Positions 15,701 to 22,656 of a DNA stretch of 22,890 bases are shown here, piece after piece. Every line of letters begins with the position of its first letter. The first letter of the stretch is position 1. The stretch is taken from the IMG/VR virus record IMGVR_UViG_3300025849_000241, positions 1 to 22,890 of that record. One strand, 5' to 3'. This DNA is from a virus. A model generated the notes under the pieces. It saw nothing but the letters and a program-made list of their open reading frames with translations. It did no database searches and had not been told where the DNA came from. The position numbers and the translations under genes are program-made.

Positions 15701-16167
15701 GTTTAAACGCGGATAAGATTACTGCTGGTGTCCTTAATGCAGCGCGAATCCCTACTTTATCGACCAATAAGTTTTCTACAATGTCCGGCCAATATGGGAA
15801 CAGAAGTGGCGACACCGATAGCCCTGCTGCTTCAGGTACAATCACAAGTTTTACTTACACTCCAAGCTCTGCTTCTGTAGCCCTACTCACTCTGTTTATA
15901 CAGGGTGTTTTGGAGACACGCCCCGGCGGTGAGGGCAGTTATAGTTTTACGATAGAAGTCTTTGTAAATAGCTCACTTGTGTTGTCCACGGGCGGTGTGG
16001 GCAATACTGACGGTACAGTAAGCGTTACTCTGCAAGGCAACTATGCTTTCAACGCCTCTGCCAATACATCTCAAACTGTAACTGTAGGTTGGAGGCAGTA
16101 TAACGGAAGAAAGGGTAAGTTGCAGATAAACAATGGCGTTATTTCTTCAATCTTTACTCAGGATTAA
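12790..16167 (+). CDS. Host-specificity / central tail tip protein (gpJ-like)
   Basis: A 1125-aa tail-tip protein, similar in length to lambda gpJ (1132 aa). Near residues 38-62 is a hydrophobic stretch (GTLAYYAAYAVSYIAVTAVT). Then comes a conserved hub part (RNATAPQQIVYGEMRKGG, HQIIVLAGHEVNSIGDIYI, LDQTPSDVLGDMMTACAGTL, FNIVRGTFNDANQGF). Two fibronectin-type III-like domains follow, about 525-612 and 616-705 (YDVEWKAV, VQYIIRVRAVAANGRRGDF; TAPALPTAISATGGFKYITV). A short FNRTDGKLYQWTGSAWEQV module sits near 750. About 18 ten-residue repeats of the xAITxxKIAA type run from about 800 to 980, then a tip domain (985-1125) that probably contacts the receptor. It starts at ATGA on the NlpC-like gene. 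No separate gpI gene is visible. Confidence 0.92.
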   Translation: MTYKLGDLTVKNWNSWDRVPRAEVIMSTVFSSLTAGTLAYYAAYAVSYIAVTAVTSWALRALSPSPSFSGAGSRGLLTNTRNATAPQQIVYGEMRKGGVVTFIESTGDTNQYLHQIIVLAGHEVNSIGDIYINENKYEVNGSGYVTDQRYDEETEAYVTDNKWGYDSGTSTSKIRIKKHTGADNQSADSDLESETSVTSDFKGEGIAYIYVRMEYDQDVFAEGVPLFTAKVQGKKLYDPRTSTTVYSANAALCIRDYLVSAYGLDNSGDTNDAYFQTAANTCDEDVTLSGSGTENRYEINGVISLDQTPSDVLGDMMTACAGTLFWGQGEWHLKVGEYTSSIKTFTLDDLRGPITLDTKHSRRDNFNIVRGTFNDANQGFIRSDYPEIRSSSFITDDNGVESALDLALPLTTSASMAQRLAKMTLFRGREQMTLSGDFGLEAFEVECGDIIALNMDRYGFSAKEFEVVGWKFRNDGDAGDLRVGLTLRETSSAAFSWSAEESDITGNDSTLTDPTASLDIASLTTSGGGRTTTDGTFINSVIVSWAAPTNKFITHYDVEWKAVADSNYAATTTTETSIELSPLVDGVQYIIRVRAVAANGRRGDFVTATFTGGGDTTAPALPTAISATGGFKYITVEWTNPADSDLNFVEIYENTTNTSTGASKVGISGGDSFTRTNLGLNLTRYYFLKSVDYSGNASAFTTGVSATTNFIDDDDFANGVYSLFTDQGLYAIEDVTSLPASGDFEGQKVFNRTDGKLYQWTGSAWEQVVGGAEDFSDLTGSIAGAQIPDGLIDTLKLANDAVTNAKIATNAVTGDVIASGAITETKISSGAITTPKIAAGAVTASEIAAGSITSSQIAADTIAAGNIATGAITADEIASNAITSAKITAGAIIGDKIAANAITGAKIAAGEITGDKITANTITGGLIAASGIITNSAQITDAVVTNAKIANAAITSAKIQDLAVTSAKIGSLNADKITAGVLNAARIPTLSTNKFSTMSGQYGNRSGDTDSPAASGTITSFTYTPSSASVALLTLFIQGVLETRPGGEGSYSFTIEVFVNSSLVLSTGGVGNTDGTVSVTLQGNYAFNASANTSQTVTVGWRQYNGRKGKLQINNGVISSIFTQD
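15187..15735 (+). repeat. 30-bp / 10-aa repeat array in gpJ-like gene
   Basis: About 18 copies of a ten-residue unit of the form (G/N)AITxxKIAA, for example GAITTPKIAA, NAITSAKITA, NAITGAKIAA and AAITSAKIQD. One unit near 15585-15620 is irregular. The periodic I and A positions suggest a trimeric shaft leading to the C-terminal tip. At DNA level the units are diverged, so recent amplification is not obvious. Confidence 0.85.
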
Positions 16168-16179
16168 AAGAGGTTAACA

Positions 16180-16395
16180 ATGAATAGCATAGACTTTGAC
16201 GTATCAGACCCTTGGCAAAGGCTAAGGCACGAAAGAAACTTTATATTAAATAAGTCAGACCGACATATGTTTTGGGACAGCCCACTAACAGATGCCAAAA
16301 AGCAGGAGTGGGCCACCTACCGTCAAGCCCTGCGCGACTTACCAGCGAATACAACTGACCCAGAAATTCCAGCTTGGCCCACACAACCTTCGTGA
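16180..16395 (+). CDS. Small tail-assembly-chaperone-like protein 1
   Basis: A 71-aa protein with the pattern of phage tail (fibre) assembly chaperones: LRHERNFILNKSDRHMFWDS, PLTDAKKQEWATYRQALRDL and a Trp/Pro-rich end (EIPAWPTQPS). Family members typically read LRxERdxLLxxtDWxxxxDxPLs and YRQALRD. The same pattern occurs in the longer protein at 20939, so the window carries two. AGAGG (16169-16173) is 6 bases upstream, right after the gpJ-like stop, so it probably helps gpJ or the following fibres to fold or assemble. The family call is by motif; the partner is inferred. Confidence 0.75.
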   Translation: MNSIDFDVSDPWQRLRHERNFILNKSDRHMFWDSPLTDAKKQEWATYRQALRDLPANTTDPEIPAWPTQPS

Positions 16396-16462
16396 TTTAC
16401 TACTGATATCCTTTGTGCTAAATTGCGAGTGCATATGCTAACATAAACCTCGGAGGCCTATC
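16396..16462 (+). promoter_or_regulatory. Intergenic gap with strong ribosome site, weak promoter-like hexamers
   Basis: At 67 bases this is the longest truly non-coding gap between genes after the leader and the 7278-7327 hairpin region. GGAGG (16452-16456) lies 6 bases before the ATG at 16463. TATGCT (16434-16439) with TTTGTG (16412-16417) at a 16-base spacer is only a weak promoter match. A secondary transcript start for the fibre block is possible but not shown. I see no terminator here. Confidence 0.3.
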
Positions 16463-16900
16463 ATGGCAACTTTTAACAAGGTGAACGATTTCGTTGCAAA
16501 CGCTGTTCACAACATGGATTTAGAAAGCGACCAGATCGTTGTAGCTCTGTCCAACACTGCACCGGGTTCGGAAACACCCAACCCAGCTGCGGATGGAAAT
16601 GGTGTACTCGCCAATGTCACTCAGATTGCTTACACAAACTTGTCTGCACGAAACGTGACTACATCCTCGTCTGCGCAAACTGGCGGAACATACAAGCTGG
16701 TACTGGCTGACATCACGTTGACATCTTCCGGCGGCTCAACAGGCCCGTTCCGCTATGTGTATATCTACAATGACACAGTGACCTCTCCTGCTGACCCTTT
16801 GATCGGTTACTATGATTACGGTTCATCTTTGACGCTTAACGATGGTGACAGTTTGACTGTAGATTTCTCTGCTGCAAACGGAGTTCTTCAACTCGCATAA
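16463..16900 (+). CDS. Virion-associated beta protein of fibre region
   Basis: A 145-aa protein preceded by a strong ribosome site. It begins MATFNKVNDFVANAVHNMDL, then SDQIVVALSNTAPGSE, with later beta strands (TYKLVLADITLTSSGGSTGP, FRYVYIYNDTV, LIGYYDYGSSLTLNDGDSLT) and ends in FSAANGVLQLA. The NKVNDFVxxxxHNM / VALSNTAP opening recurs in phage structural genes near tail fibres, most likely a beta-sandwich decoration or fibre-base protein. No catalytic motif is visible. It sits between the first chaperone-like gene and the fibre block, on the same strand, with the next gene 11 bases away. The structural role is likely, the exact role unknown. Confidence 0.65.
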   Translation: MATFNKVNDFVANAVHNMDLESDQIVVALSNTAPGSETPNPAADGNGVLANVTQIAYTNLSARNVTTSSSAQTGGTYKLVLADITLTSSGGSTGPFRYVYIYNDTVTSPADPLIGYYDYGSSLTLNDGDSLTVDFSAANGVLQLA

Positions 16901-16911
16901 GGTGACTGAAC

Positions 16912-17277
16912 ATGGTGACGCTTGCAAATAGAGTTAAGGTTGAAACGTCTACAACAGGCACTGGGACGATAACTCTCGGTTCTGCTGTAGACGGCTTCCA
17001 AACATTTTCAGATGCGGATGTCTCAACTGGCGACACTGTTCGCTATGTAATAGAAGATGACGACTACTGGGAAATTGGTTCTGGTGTCTTCAACAGCGGT
17101 GCTGGGACTATGACTAGAGTAGTTCTCCAAAGCAGTAACTCAGGGTCACTTATTGACTTGTCGGGTTCTGCAATAGTTTTTCTTAGTGTCATCGCAGAAG
17201 ACCTTAATGATACTTTGGATTACGGCCTTGTCACTGGTGCAGTTACTTTAACGGATGATTACGGAGGGCTGGTCTAA
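16912..17277 (+). CDS. Short fibre-associated beta protein
   Basis: A 121-aa protein starting MVTLANRVKVETSTTGTGTI, then LGSAVDGFQTFSDADVSTGD and TVRYVIEDDDYWEIGSGVF, with SGAGTMTRVVLQSSNSG in the middle. The motif set (ANRVKVxTSTTGTGTITLG, DTVRYVIEDxxxWEIGxGxY, TLTR) is a recurring module in marine phage fibre genes, usually at the start of fibre proteins; here it stands as its own gene next to the fibre. It probably forms part of the fibre base or adaptor. AAGGTGA (16899-16905) lies 6 bases upstream, and it ends TAATG on the long fibre gene, which implies coupled synthesis. Confidence 0.65.
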   Translation: MVTLANRVKVETSTTGTGTITLGSAVDGFQTFSDADVSTGDTVRYVIEDDDYWEIGSGVFNSGAGTMTRVVLQSSNSGSLIDLSGSAIVFLSVIAEDLNDTLDYGLVTGAVTLTDDYGGLV

Positions 17278-19544
17278 TGGCACGGCAAATTCAATTACGT
17301 CGCGGGACGACGACACAAACCAATGCTTTTACTGGAGCTTTGGCGGAAGTTACTGTTGATACAGACAAAGATACTGTAGTCGTTCACGATGGCTCTACCG
17401 CTGGCGGCCATCCATTAGCCAAGACCTCAGACCTCGGCACAGCGGCCACTACAGCGGCGACTGACTACGCGACTGCGGCACAAGGCACATTGGCTGACAC
17501 TGCTGTCCAGCCAGACGACAGCCCATCTTTTGGAAGCGTTACGGTAAGTGGTACGGTAGATGGGCGAGATGTAGCGGCTGATGGTACTAAATTAGATGGC
17601 GTAGAAGCTGGCGCTACCGCTGACCAGACGGGCGCACAGATTAAAACTGCATATGAGGCGGAAACCAGCGCCTTTACTGACGCTCAGTTCACCAAACTGG
17701 CAGGGATAGAAGCATCTGCTGATGTTACGGATACAGTCAACGTAACAGCCTCTGGGGCATTAATGGATAGTGAAATCACTAACCTCGCTCAAGTAAAGGC
17801 TTTCGATAGCTCAGATTACGCTACAGACGCGCAGGGAACAACCGCTGACGCAGCCTTGCCAAGGGCTGGTGGAGCTATGACTGGCCCAATTACGACCAAT
17901 TCAACCTTTGACGGAGTTGATATTGCAACCCGTGACGCAGTTTTAACGTCAACCACAACAACAGCCAATGCTGCTCTACCCAAAGCTGGTGGAGCCATGA
18001 CAGGGGCTATTACAACTAACTCAACATTTGATGGACGGGCAGTTGCTACAGATGGTGCCAAGCTAGACAACATCACGGTAACTCAGGCAGTTGACCTAGA
18101 CCAAATGGAAATAGACATTGCTGCCCTTGCGAATGGCATGGTCTATAAGGGCGATTGGGATGCTTCTGCAAGTACCTTCCCTGGCTCTGGCTCGGCGCAA
18201 ATTGGTTGGTTTTATTATGTTTCGGTTGCTGGAACTGTAGGAGGAGTATCATTTTCGGTTGGCGATAATATTGTTGCGATAGCTGATAACGCTTCAACCT
18301 CAACATACGCAAGCAACTGGTCAAAACACGATCAAACAGACGCGGTTACAGCGGTTGTGGGCCTCAATGGGTCAATAACCAAAAGCGGCCTTCTCTCTGC
18401 CTTAAATGTAGAGGACGGTGCTGACGTAACAGACGCCACTAACGTGACAGCGGCTGGCGCTCTTATGGATAGCGAAGTCACCAACCTTGCACAGGTTAAG
18501 GCCTTTGACTCTACCGATTACGCTACAGCTGCTCAAGGTTCCACTGCTGACGCAGCATTGCCTAAATCTGGCGGGGCCATGACGGGGGCGATAACAACAA
18601 GCTCTACCTTTGACGGGCGTGATGTTGCTACAGACGGTGCTAAGTTAGATGGAATTGAGAGTGGTGCTACAGCAGATCAGACAAATGCTGAGATACGAGC
18701 AGCGGTCGAAGCTGCTACAGATAGCAACGTATTTACAGATGCTGACCACACAAAGCTAAACGGTATTGCCTCTGGTGCAACAAACGTCACAAACAACAAC
18801 CAGCTAACAAACGGCGCTGGATATACTACCAATGTGGGTGACATTACAGGTGTTACGGCTGGTTCGGGCATTAGTGGCGGTGGGACTTCTGGCACAGTTA
18901 CAGTGAGCCACGCTGATACGTCTAGCCAAGGCAGCGCAAACAATAGCGGTGCTACGGTTATCCAAGATGTGACGCTTGACACATATGGACACGTTACAGG
19001 CCTTGGTTCACATACCCTTACCTTAGCTAACTTGGGCTACACTGGTGCAACTAACGCTAACTACATTACAAATAACAACCAGCTGACAAACGGTGCTGGA
19101 TATACCACAAATACTGGCGACATCACTGGCGTCACGGCGGGTAGCAACTTAACTGGTGGTGGATCATCTGGTTCCGTTACTCTTAATGTCGCTAACTCTC
19201 CGTCCTTTTCTGGTGTTGTATTTGCTGAAAGCGTTCAAGAAGATTATGATGCTTTATCTGGCACTTCTCCAGCACCTGATGCAGATAATGCTGGTGGATT
19301 TAGCCTTACCATGACAGGAAACACTACGTTTTCTTTTGGCGGGGTTACTTCTGGTCGTGCCGTAGGCTTCATCCTACAGCTAACAGGTAATGGCTCAACA
19401 GTCACATGGCCTAGCTCAGTAGATTGGGCTGGCGGTACAGCCCCAGACGCGCCTGCCAGCGGCGCAAGCAACTTATATGTGTTCTACAGTAGAGATGGCG
19501 GGACTAACTGGATCGGCGTATTGTCTGCGGCAGCGTATGCGTAA
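17277..19544 (+). CDS. Repetitive tail fibre protein
   Basis: A 755-aa fibre. Residues 1-50 form an RRGT-type N-terminal domain (ARQIQLRRGTTTQTNAF, AEVTVDTDKDTVVVHDGSTA) like those attaching phage fibres or tropism proteins to the tail. The shaft is built of mixed repeats: ALPxxGGAMTGxITTxSTFDG occurs three times (near nt 17850, 17970 and 18550), DGRDVATDGAKLDGI-type segments several times, and NNNQLTNGAGYTTNxGDITG twice. The C-terminus (about 650-755) has TMTGNTTFSFGGVTSGRAVG, VTWPSSVDWAGGTAP and YVFYSRDGGTNWIGVLSAAA, a common marine-phage fibre end. It begins at TAATG. Repetition makes it prone to recombination and assembly error. It probably contacts the host surface, but the receptor is unknown. 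Confidence 0.87.
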   Translation: MARQIQLRRGTTTQTNAFTGALAEVTVDTDKDTVVVHDGSTAGGHPLAKTSDLGTAATTAATDYATAAQGTLADTAVQPDDSPSFGSVTVSGTVDGRDVAADGTKLDGVEAGATADQTGAQIKTAYEAETSAFTDAQFTKLAGIEASADVTDTVNVTASGALMDSEITNLAQVKAFDSSDYATDAQGTTADAALPRAGGAMTGPITTNSTFDGVDIATRDAVLTSTTTTANAALPKAGGAMTGAITTNSTFDGRAVATDGAKLDNITVTQAVDLDQMEIDIAALANGMVYKGDWDASASTFPGSGSAQIGWFYYVSVAGTVGGVSFSVGDNIVAIADNASTSTYASNWSKHDQTDAVTAVVGLNGSITKSGLLSALNVEDGADVTDATNVTAAGALMDSEVTNLAQVKAFDSTDYATAAQGSTADAALPKSGGAMTGAITTSSTFDGRDVATDGAKLDGIESGATADQTNAEIRAAVEAATDSNVFTDADHTKLNGIASGATNVTNNNQLTNGAGYTTNVGDITGVTAGSGISGGGTSGTVTVSHADTSSQGSANNSGATVIQDVTLDTYGHVTGLGSHTLTLANLGYTGATNANYITNNNQLTNGAGYTTNTGDITGVTAGSNLTGGGSSGSVTLNVANSPSFSGVVFAESVQEDYDALSGTSPAPDADNAGGFSLTMTGNTTFSFGGVTSGRAVGFILQLTGNGSTVTWPSSVDWAGGTAPDAPASGASNLYVFYSRDGGTNWIGVLSAAAYA
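18789..18866 (+). repeat. Direct repeat copy 1 in fibre gene
   Basis: Encodes NNNQLTNGAGYTTN and GDITGVTAG. It pairs with a second copy at 19068-19145, offset by 279 bp, with mostly third-position differences plus two amino-acid changes near the centre. The spacing keeps frame, so deletion or duplication between copies would leave the fibre readable. Confidence 0.8.
19068..19145 (+). repeat. Direct repeat copy 2 in fibre gene
   Basis: Second copy of the segment at 18789-18866, in the same frame and 279 bp downstream. Protein identity is high while many third bases differ, so the duplication is not very recent. Confidence 0.8.
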
Positions 19545-19554
19545 GGATTAAAGA

Positions 19555-20934
19555 ATGTCTAACTTTAAGAAACTTATGCTGGGTGCAGCAGTAGGAATCC
19601 CCGACCAAACGTACTGGCTCGTTATCAACGATAATACTGAGTTTACTAGCGGTGGAAATGGTATAACCTCTGATAATGACCAGAATGTCTATACTTCCGG
19701 CACATGGTACGATGGCAGTGGCAGCCAAGCGTTTGTTGAATCCTATGACCTAGACGGCGCACAACGATGGAGTAAATCTTTTGGCGGTTCATTGGCTGAA
19801 GGTTTCAATAGCATAGTATCAGACGGAACTGATATATACTTTCATGGATACTTACGAGGTGGGCTTCCCGGTGCTGGTACCAATAATGAGAATGGCGTTA
19901 TAAAAATAAATGCGTCAGGAGCAAGCCAGTGGCAAAAAATCTTTGGCGCAAACGCTGGAAATGGTAATTCATTGACCGTTGGTGCTACTAATGGCAAATC
20001 AAATATAATTGCTGGCGGAAATCAATACACAGTTCAAACTCATGCTACTAGTAACGCTATCTTTGTTACAAAGTACAATACGTCTGGCACACAACAGTTT
20101 AAATATAAAATAACCGGGAATTATGATGTAACGGCTCAGGCTATTCAAGTAGATAGCTCTGGTAATATGTACATTTGTGGACGTATTAAGGATACCTCAG
20201 CCGGTACGAATTATAACGGGTACATAGTAAAAACAAATTCGTCTGGTGTTGTCCAATGGACTCACATGCATGGCGGGACGGGCTATGATCTATGCGAAGA
20301 TATACTGATTAGTGGTTCTGATTTATATGCATCAGGTCGAACATCATCGAGCGGAAATGTATGCCGGGTGATGAAGCTAAACACATCTAATGGTAGCGTT
20401 ACATGGCAGAAAAAGATGTACCAGTCTACCTCCTTCGTGACATCTGGACACTCGCTACAAATGGACAGCACAGGCGCATTGTATGTTCTCTGTCTTGAGA
20501 CAAATTACAAATCACTTATAATTAAATTAGATAGTAGCAATGGAAACACTACTTGGGCTAGACGTTTTAGAGACGGTAATGCAGATCAGTTACGAAAGTC
20601 ATTACACAGGCTTGCTTTTGATAAGTATGATAATATGCTAATGTCAGGTTCGTCAATTTCGTACAGTTCAACTTACTCTCAACACAGAGGTCAATTGATT
20701 TGCAAACTACCTAATGACGGTACAGGAACAGGAACTTATACCTTTCCCTCTCCATTCTGGGCGATTGTTACATATGAGTCTGTTTCTTTGACTAATACCA
20801 CCTTGGGTGCTGACGTTTCGAGTACATCTGTAAGTTGGAGTACAACAACTCCAAGCCTTACAGAGCAAAACCCCAATCTATCATTTTCAAACACGGGATT
20901 TTCTCGTTCTATACAAACAGTAACGGCAGGATAA
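19555..20934 (+). CDS. Seven-bladed beta-propeller-like tail protein
   Basis: A 459-aa protein after the long fibre. A short N-terminus (MSNFKKLMLGAAVG) is followed by seven similar segments of about 40-52 residues at roughly 33-78, 83-131, 137-188, 193-241, 246-289, 299-339 and 350-386. Each has the form I-x-x-D-x-x-x-N-x-Y-x-x-G, a variable loop, then a strand with a K(Y/L)(N/D)xxG turn and an aromatic near the end (W72, W126, F182, W235, W284, W334). The pattern matches SBBP-type propeller repeats. A C-terminal beta tail (395-459, SVSWSTTTPSLTEQNP) follows. Propellers at tail tips usually bind surface sugars or proteins, so receptor binding is a fair inference. AAGGA lies 7 bases upstream. 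No catalytic residues are recognised. Confidence 0.78.
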   Translation: MSNFKKLMLGAAVGIPDQTYWLVINDNTEFTSGGNGITSDNDQNVYTSGTWYDGSGSQAFVESYDLDGAQRWSKSFGGSLAEGFNSIVSDGTDIYFHGYLRGGLPGAGTNNENGVIKINASGASQWQKIFGANAGNGNSLTVGATNGKSNIIAGGNQYTVQTHATSNAIFVTKYNTSGTQQFKYKITGNYDVTAQAIQVDSSGNMYICGRIKDTSAGTNYNGYIVKTNSSGVVQWTHMHGGTGYDLCEDILISGSDLYASGRTSSSGNVCRVMKLNTSNGSVTWQKKMYQSTSFVTSGHSLQMDSTGALYVLCLETNYKSLIIKLDSSNGNTTWARRFRDGNADQLRKSLHRLAFDKYDNMLMSGSSISYSSTYSQHRGQLICKLPNDGTGTGTYTFPSPFWAIVTYESVSLTNTTLGADVSSTSVSWSTTTPSLTEQNPNLSFSNTGFSRSIQTVTAG

Positions 20935-20938
20935 TAAA

Positions 20939-21400
20939 ATGGACTATGTAAAAGTTGTAAACTCTGAAGTAGACACTTATCCTTACAGTATTCGACAATT
21001 AAAAGCGGATAATCCAAACACGGGATTTCCACCTAATATCACCGAATCTTCGCTAGCTGAATGGAATGTCTATCCTATAACCCATTTAGACGCTGCTTCT
21101 CACAATGCAAGAACGCACATAGCAACACAGCAAACAACACCCACTTTTAATAATGATAGATGGGAGTTGGGTTGGGATATATCGGAGCAGACTGAAGAGC
21201 AAATTGCTTTATATGATGAACAAGTCGCACGAGGCATGAGGCAACTAAGGGATGAACTTCTAGAAGAAACAGATTGGCAAGCCCTGTCAGATGTAACGAT
21301 GTCTTCTGAGATGACTGCATACCGTCAATCGCTGCGTGACATTACCACAAGCGATAACTGGCCTCACTTGGATAGGGCTGACTGGCCTACTAAACCTTAA
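20939..21400 (+). CDS. Tail-assembly-chaperone-like protein 2
   Basis: A 153-aa protein with AGGA (20928-20931) 7 bases before its ATG. Residues 1-95 form an N-terminal part (TYPYSIRQLKADNPNTGFPP, SSLAEWNVYPI, RWELGWDISEQTEEQI). The C-terminal 55 residues carry the same chaperone pattern as the protein at 16180: GMRQLRDELLEETDWQALSD, AYRQSLRDITT and a Trp/Pro end (WPHLDRADWPTKP). Position right after the propeller gene suggests it assists folding or attachment of that protein or the fibre, as small chaperones do in other phages. The N-terminal domain resembles XkdW or fibre-assembly types; I am not certain which. Confidence 0.75.
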   Translation: MDYVKVVNSEVDTYPYSIRQLKADNPNTGFPPNITESSLAEWNVYPITHLDAASHNARTHIATQQTTPTFNNDRWELGWDISEQTEEQIALYDEQVARGMRQLRDELLEETDWQALSDVTMSSEMTAYRQSLRDITTSDNWPHLDRADWPTKP

Positions 21401-21414
21401 AGGGAGCTTAACAT

Positions 21415-22656
21415 ATGCTTGGCTTCGCACCACTGGCTTCTACGGCGCTTGGAGAGGATGTAGGCTTTACGGCTCACGATCTGGTGGTAGACGCTGGTTC
21501 TTTTGTGCTTTCTGGTCAAGATGTAGTTTTTGCAACCAGTGAGATCATCGGTACGGGCGTATTTACCTTTACTGCTCAAGACGCTGAATTTGTTGTTACT
21601 AAACCAGTGGTTGCAGGGTCTTTTGCAGTCTCTGGTCAAGATGTCACTTTCAATAAAGGTTACGCAATAGATGCGCGGCAAGGCACATTTATTATATCGC
21701 CTCAAAATATTACTGATAATACTCGCAAAGTTGCAAGTACAGGTCAGTTTGCTCTTAATGGCCAAGACAGCGGCTTAAATTATCCACTGGTAGCTGACCA
21801 TGCGAACTTTTCCATTACGGGTCAGGTTAGCTTATTTGGCGTCACAATGCTGGCTGGAACTGGTGCGCTTGCACTGGCGGGTCAGGCTGCGAATACAAAC
21901 ACAAGCATAGCTTCTGGCGCTGGCTCGTTTAATTTAACAGGGCAAGACGCAACATTACTTCCAGTCGTTGTTATAGCTGTAGAGCCTGGTATATTTGCTC
22001 TAACAGGCCAAGACAGCCGTTTAAATACCCATGAGATTTTTGAGGTTGGTACGGGTCAATTTACTCTTACCTTTACTGATACTGACACAGCCACCAGCAT
22101 CATCGCCGGAACTGGTTATTTCAATGTAACCAATCAAGACGCTGTTTTAAATATAAGTGAAATACTCAATGCAGACGCTGGTGTATTTTCGTTAACAGGC
22201 CAAGACATCAACTTTGATGTTAGTGACAACTTCGTTGCGGAAGTTGGGATATTTAACTTAAATACGGAAACCGTTGCTCTCAAGGCTCGTTTCCACATTT
22301 CACCTTCCGCTGGTAGCTTTGCGCTACAGGGTCAAGATATTGACTTCGTAGAAGCGGAAGTAATTAAAGTAGAGGCGGGTATCTTTACAGTTACGACTGA
22401 AGAAGCCCAATTCATTCCTTTATTAACTTTGCCCGCTGAAACTGGCACGTTTGCGCTGGCTGGCCAAAACATTGGCATTGGATACTTCTTTAAGATTGAT
22501 GGTGTTGGAGTATTTACGTTAACTGGCCAAGACAACAGTATGATTTCAGGAAGGGCTAGACGCTTTGAGTTTGCTGATGTTGCAAATGCCGTGAGCCTAT
22601 CGCAAGATGGGCCAAACAATGCTATACTTGTAAATGCAAACAATGAGGCGGCTTAG
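21415..22656 (+). CDS. GxFxLTGQD-repeat beta protein
   Basis: A 413-aa protein with AGGGAG (21401-21406) 8 bases before the ATG. After MLGFAPLASTALGEDVGF it consists almost entirely of 17 repeats of 20-22 residues with consensus xxxAxxGxFxLTGQDxxL, for example DAGSFVLSGQDVVF, EPGIFALTGQDSRL, DAGVFSLTGQDINF and GVGVFTLTGQDNSM. Repeats 10, 13 and 15 have lost the GQD core. Alternating hydrophobic positions suggest each repeat supplies two or more strands of an elongated beta structure. The last 35 residues (RARRFEFADVANAVSLSQDG, PNNAILVNANNEAA) form a different end. Such arrays recur in fibre regions of marine alphaproteobacterial phages, so a structural or receptor-contacting tail role is likely. 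The next ATG follows its stop directly. Confidence 0.8.
   Translation: MLGFAPLASTALGEDVGFTAHDLVVDAGSFVLSGQDVVFATSEIIGTGVFTFTAQDAEFVVTKPVVAGSFAVSGQDVTFNKGYAIDARQGTFIISPQNITDNTRKVASTGQFALNGQDSGLNYPLVADHANFSITGQVSLFGVTMLAGTGALALAGQAANTNTSIASGAGSFNLTGQDATLLPVVVIAVEPGIFALTGQDSRLNTHEIFEVGTGQFTLTFTDTDTATSIIAGTGYFNVTNQDAVLNISEILNADAGVFSLTGQDINFDVSDNFVAEVGIFNLNTETVALKARFHISPSAGSFALQGQDIDFVEAEVIKVEAGIFTVTTEEAQFIPLLTLPAETGTFALAGQNIGIGYFFKIDGVGVFTLTGQDNSMISGRARRFEFADVANAVSLSQDGPNNAILVNANNEAA
21460..22551 (+). repeat. 17-unit 20-22-residue repeat array
   Basis: Protein-level repeats with core GxFxLTGQD; units are 60-66 bp but third bases and many residues differ, so the array is old or under diversifying change. 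GQD is intact or near-intact in most units and lost in a few. Repeat length alternates between 20 and 22 residues without an obvious order. Confidence 0.85.

Noticed and set aside
16396-16462. Firm promoter for the fibre genes
   Set aside because: The hexamers match consensus poorly (TTTGTG, TATGCT); the strong GGAGG only shows a translation start.
17277-19544. Diversity-generating retroelement target (RRGT N-terminus as in Mtd)
   Set aside because: No reverse transcriptase, template repeat or adenine-variable C-terminal repeat is present in the window.
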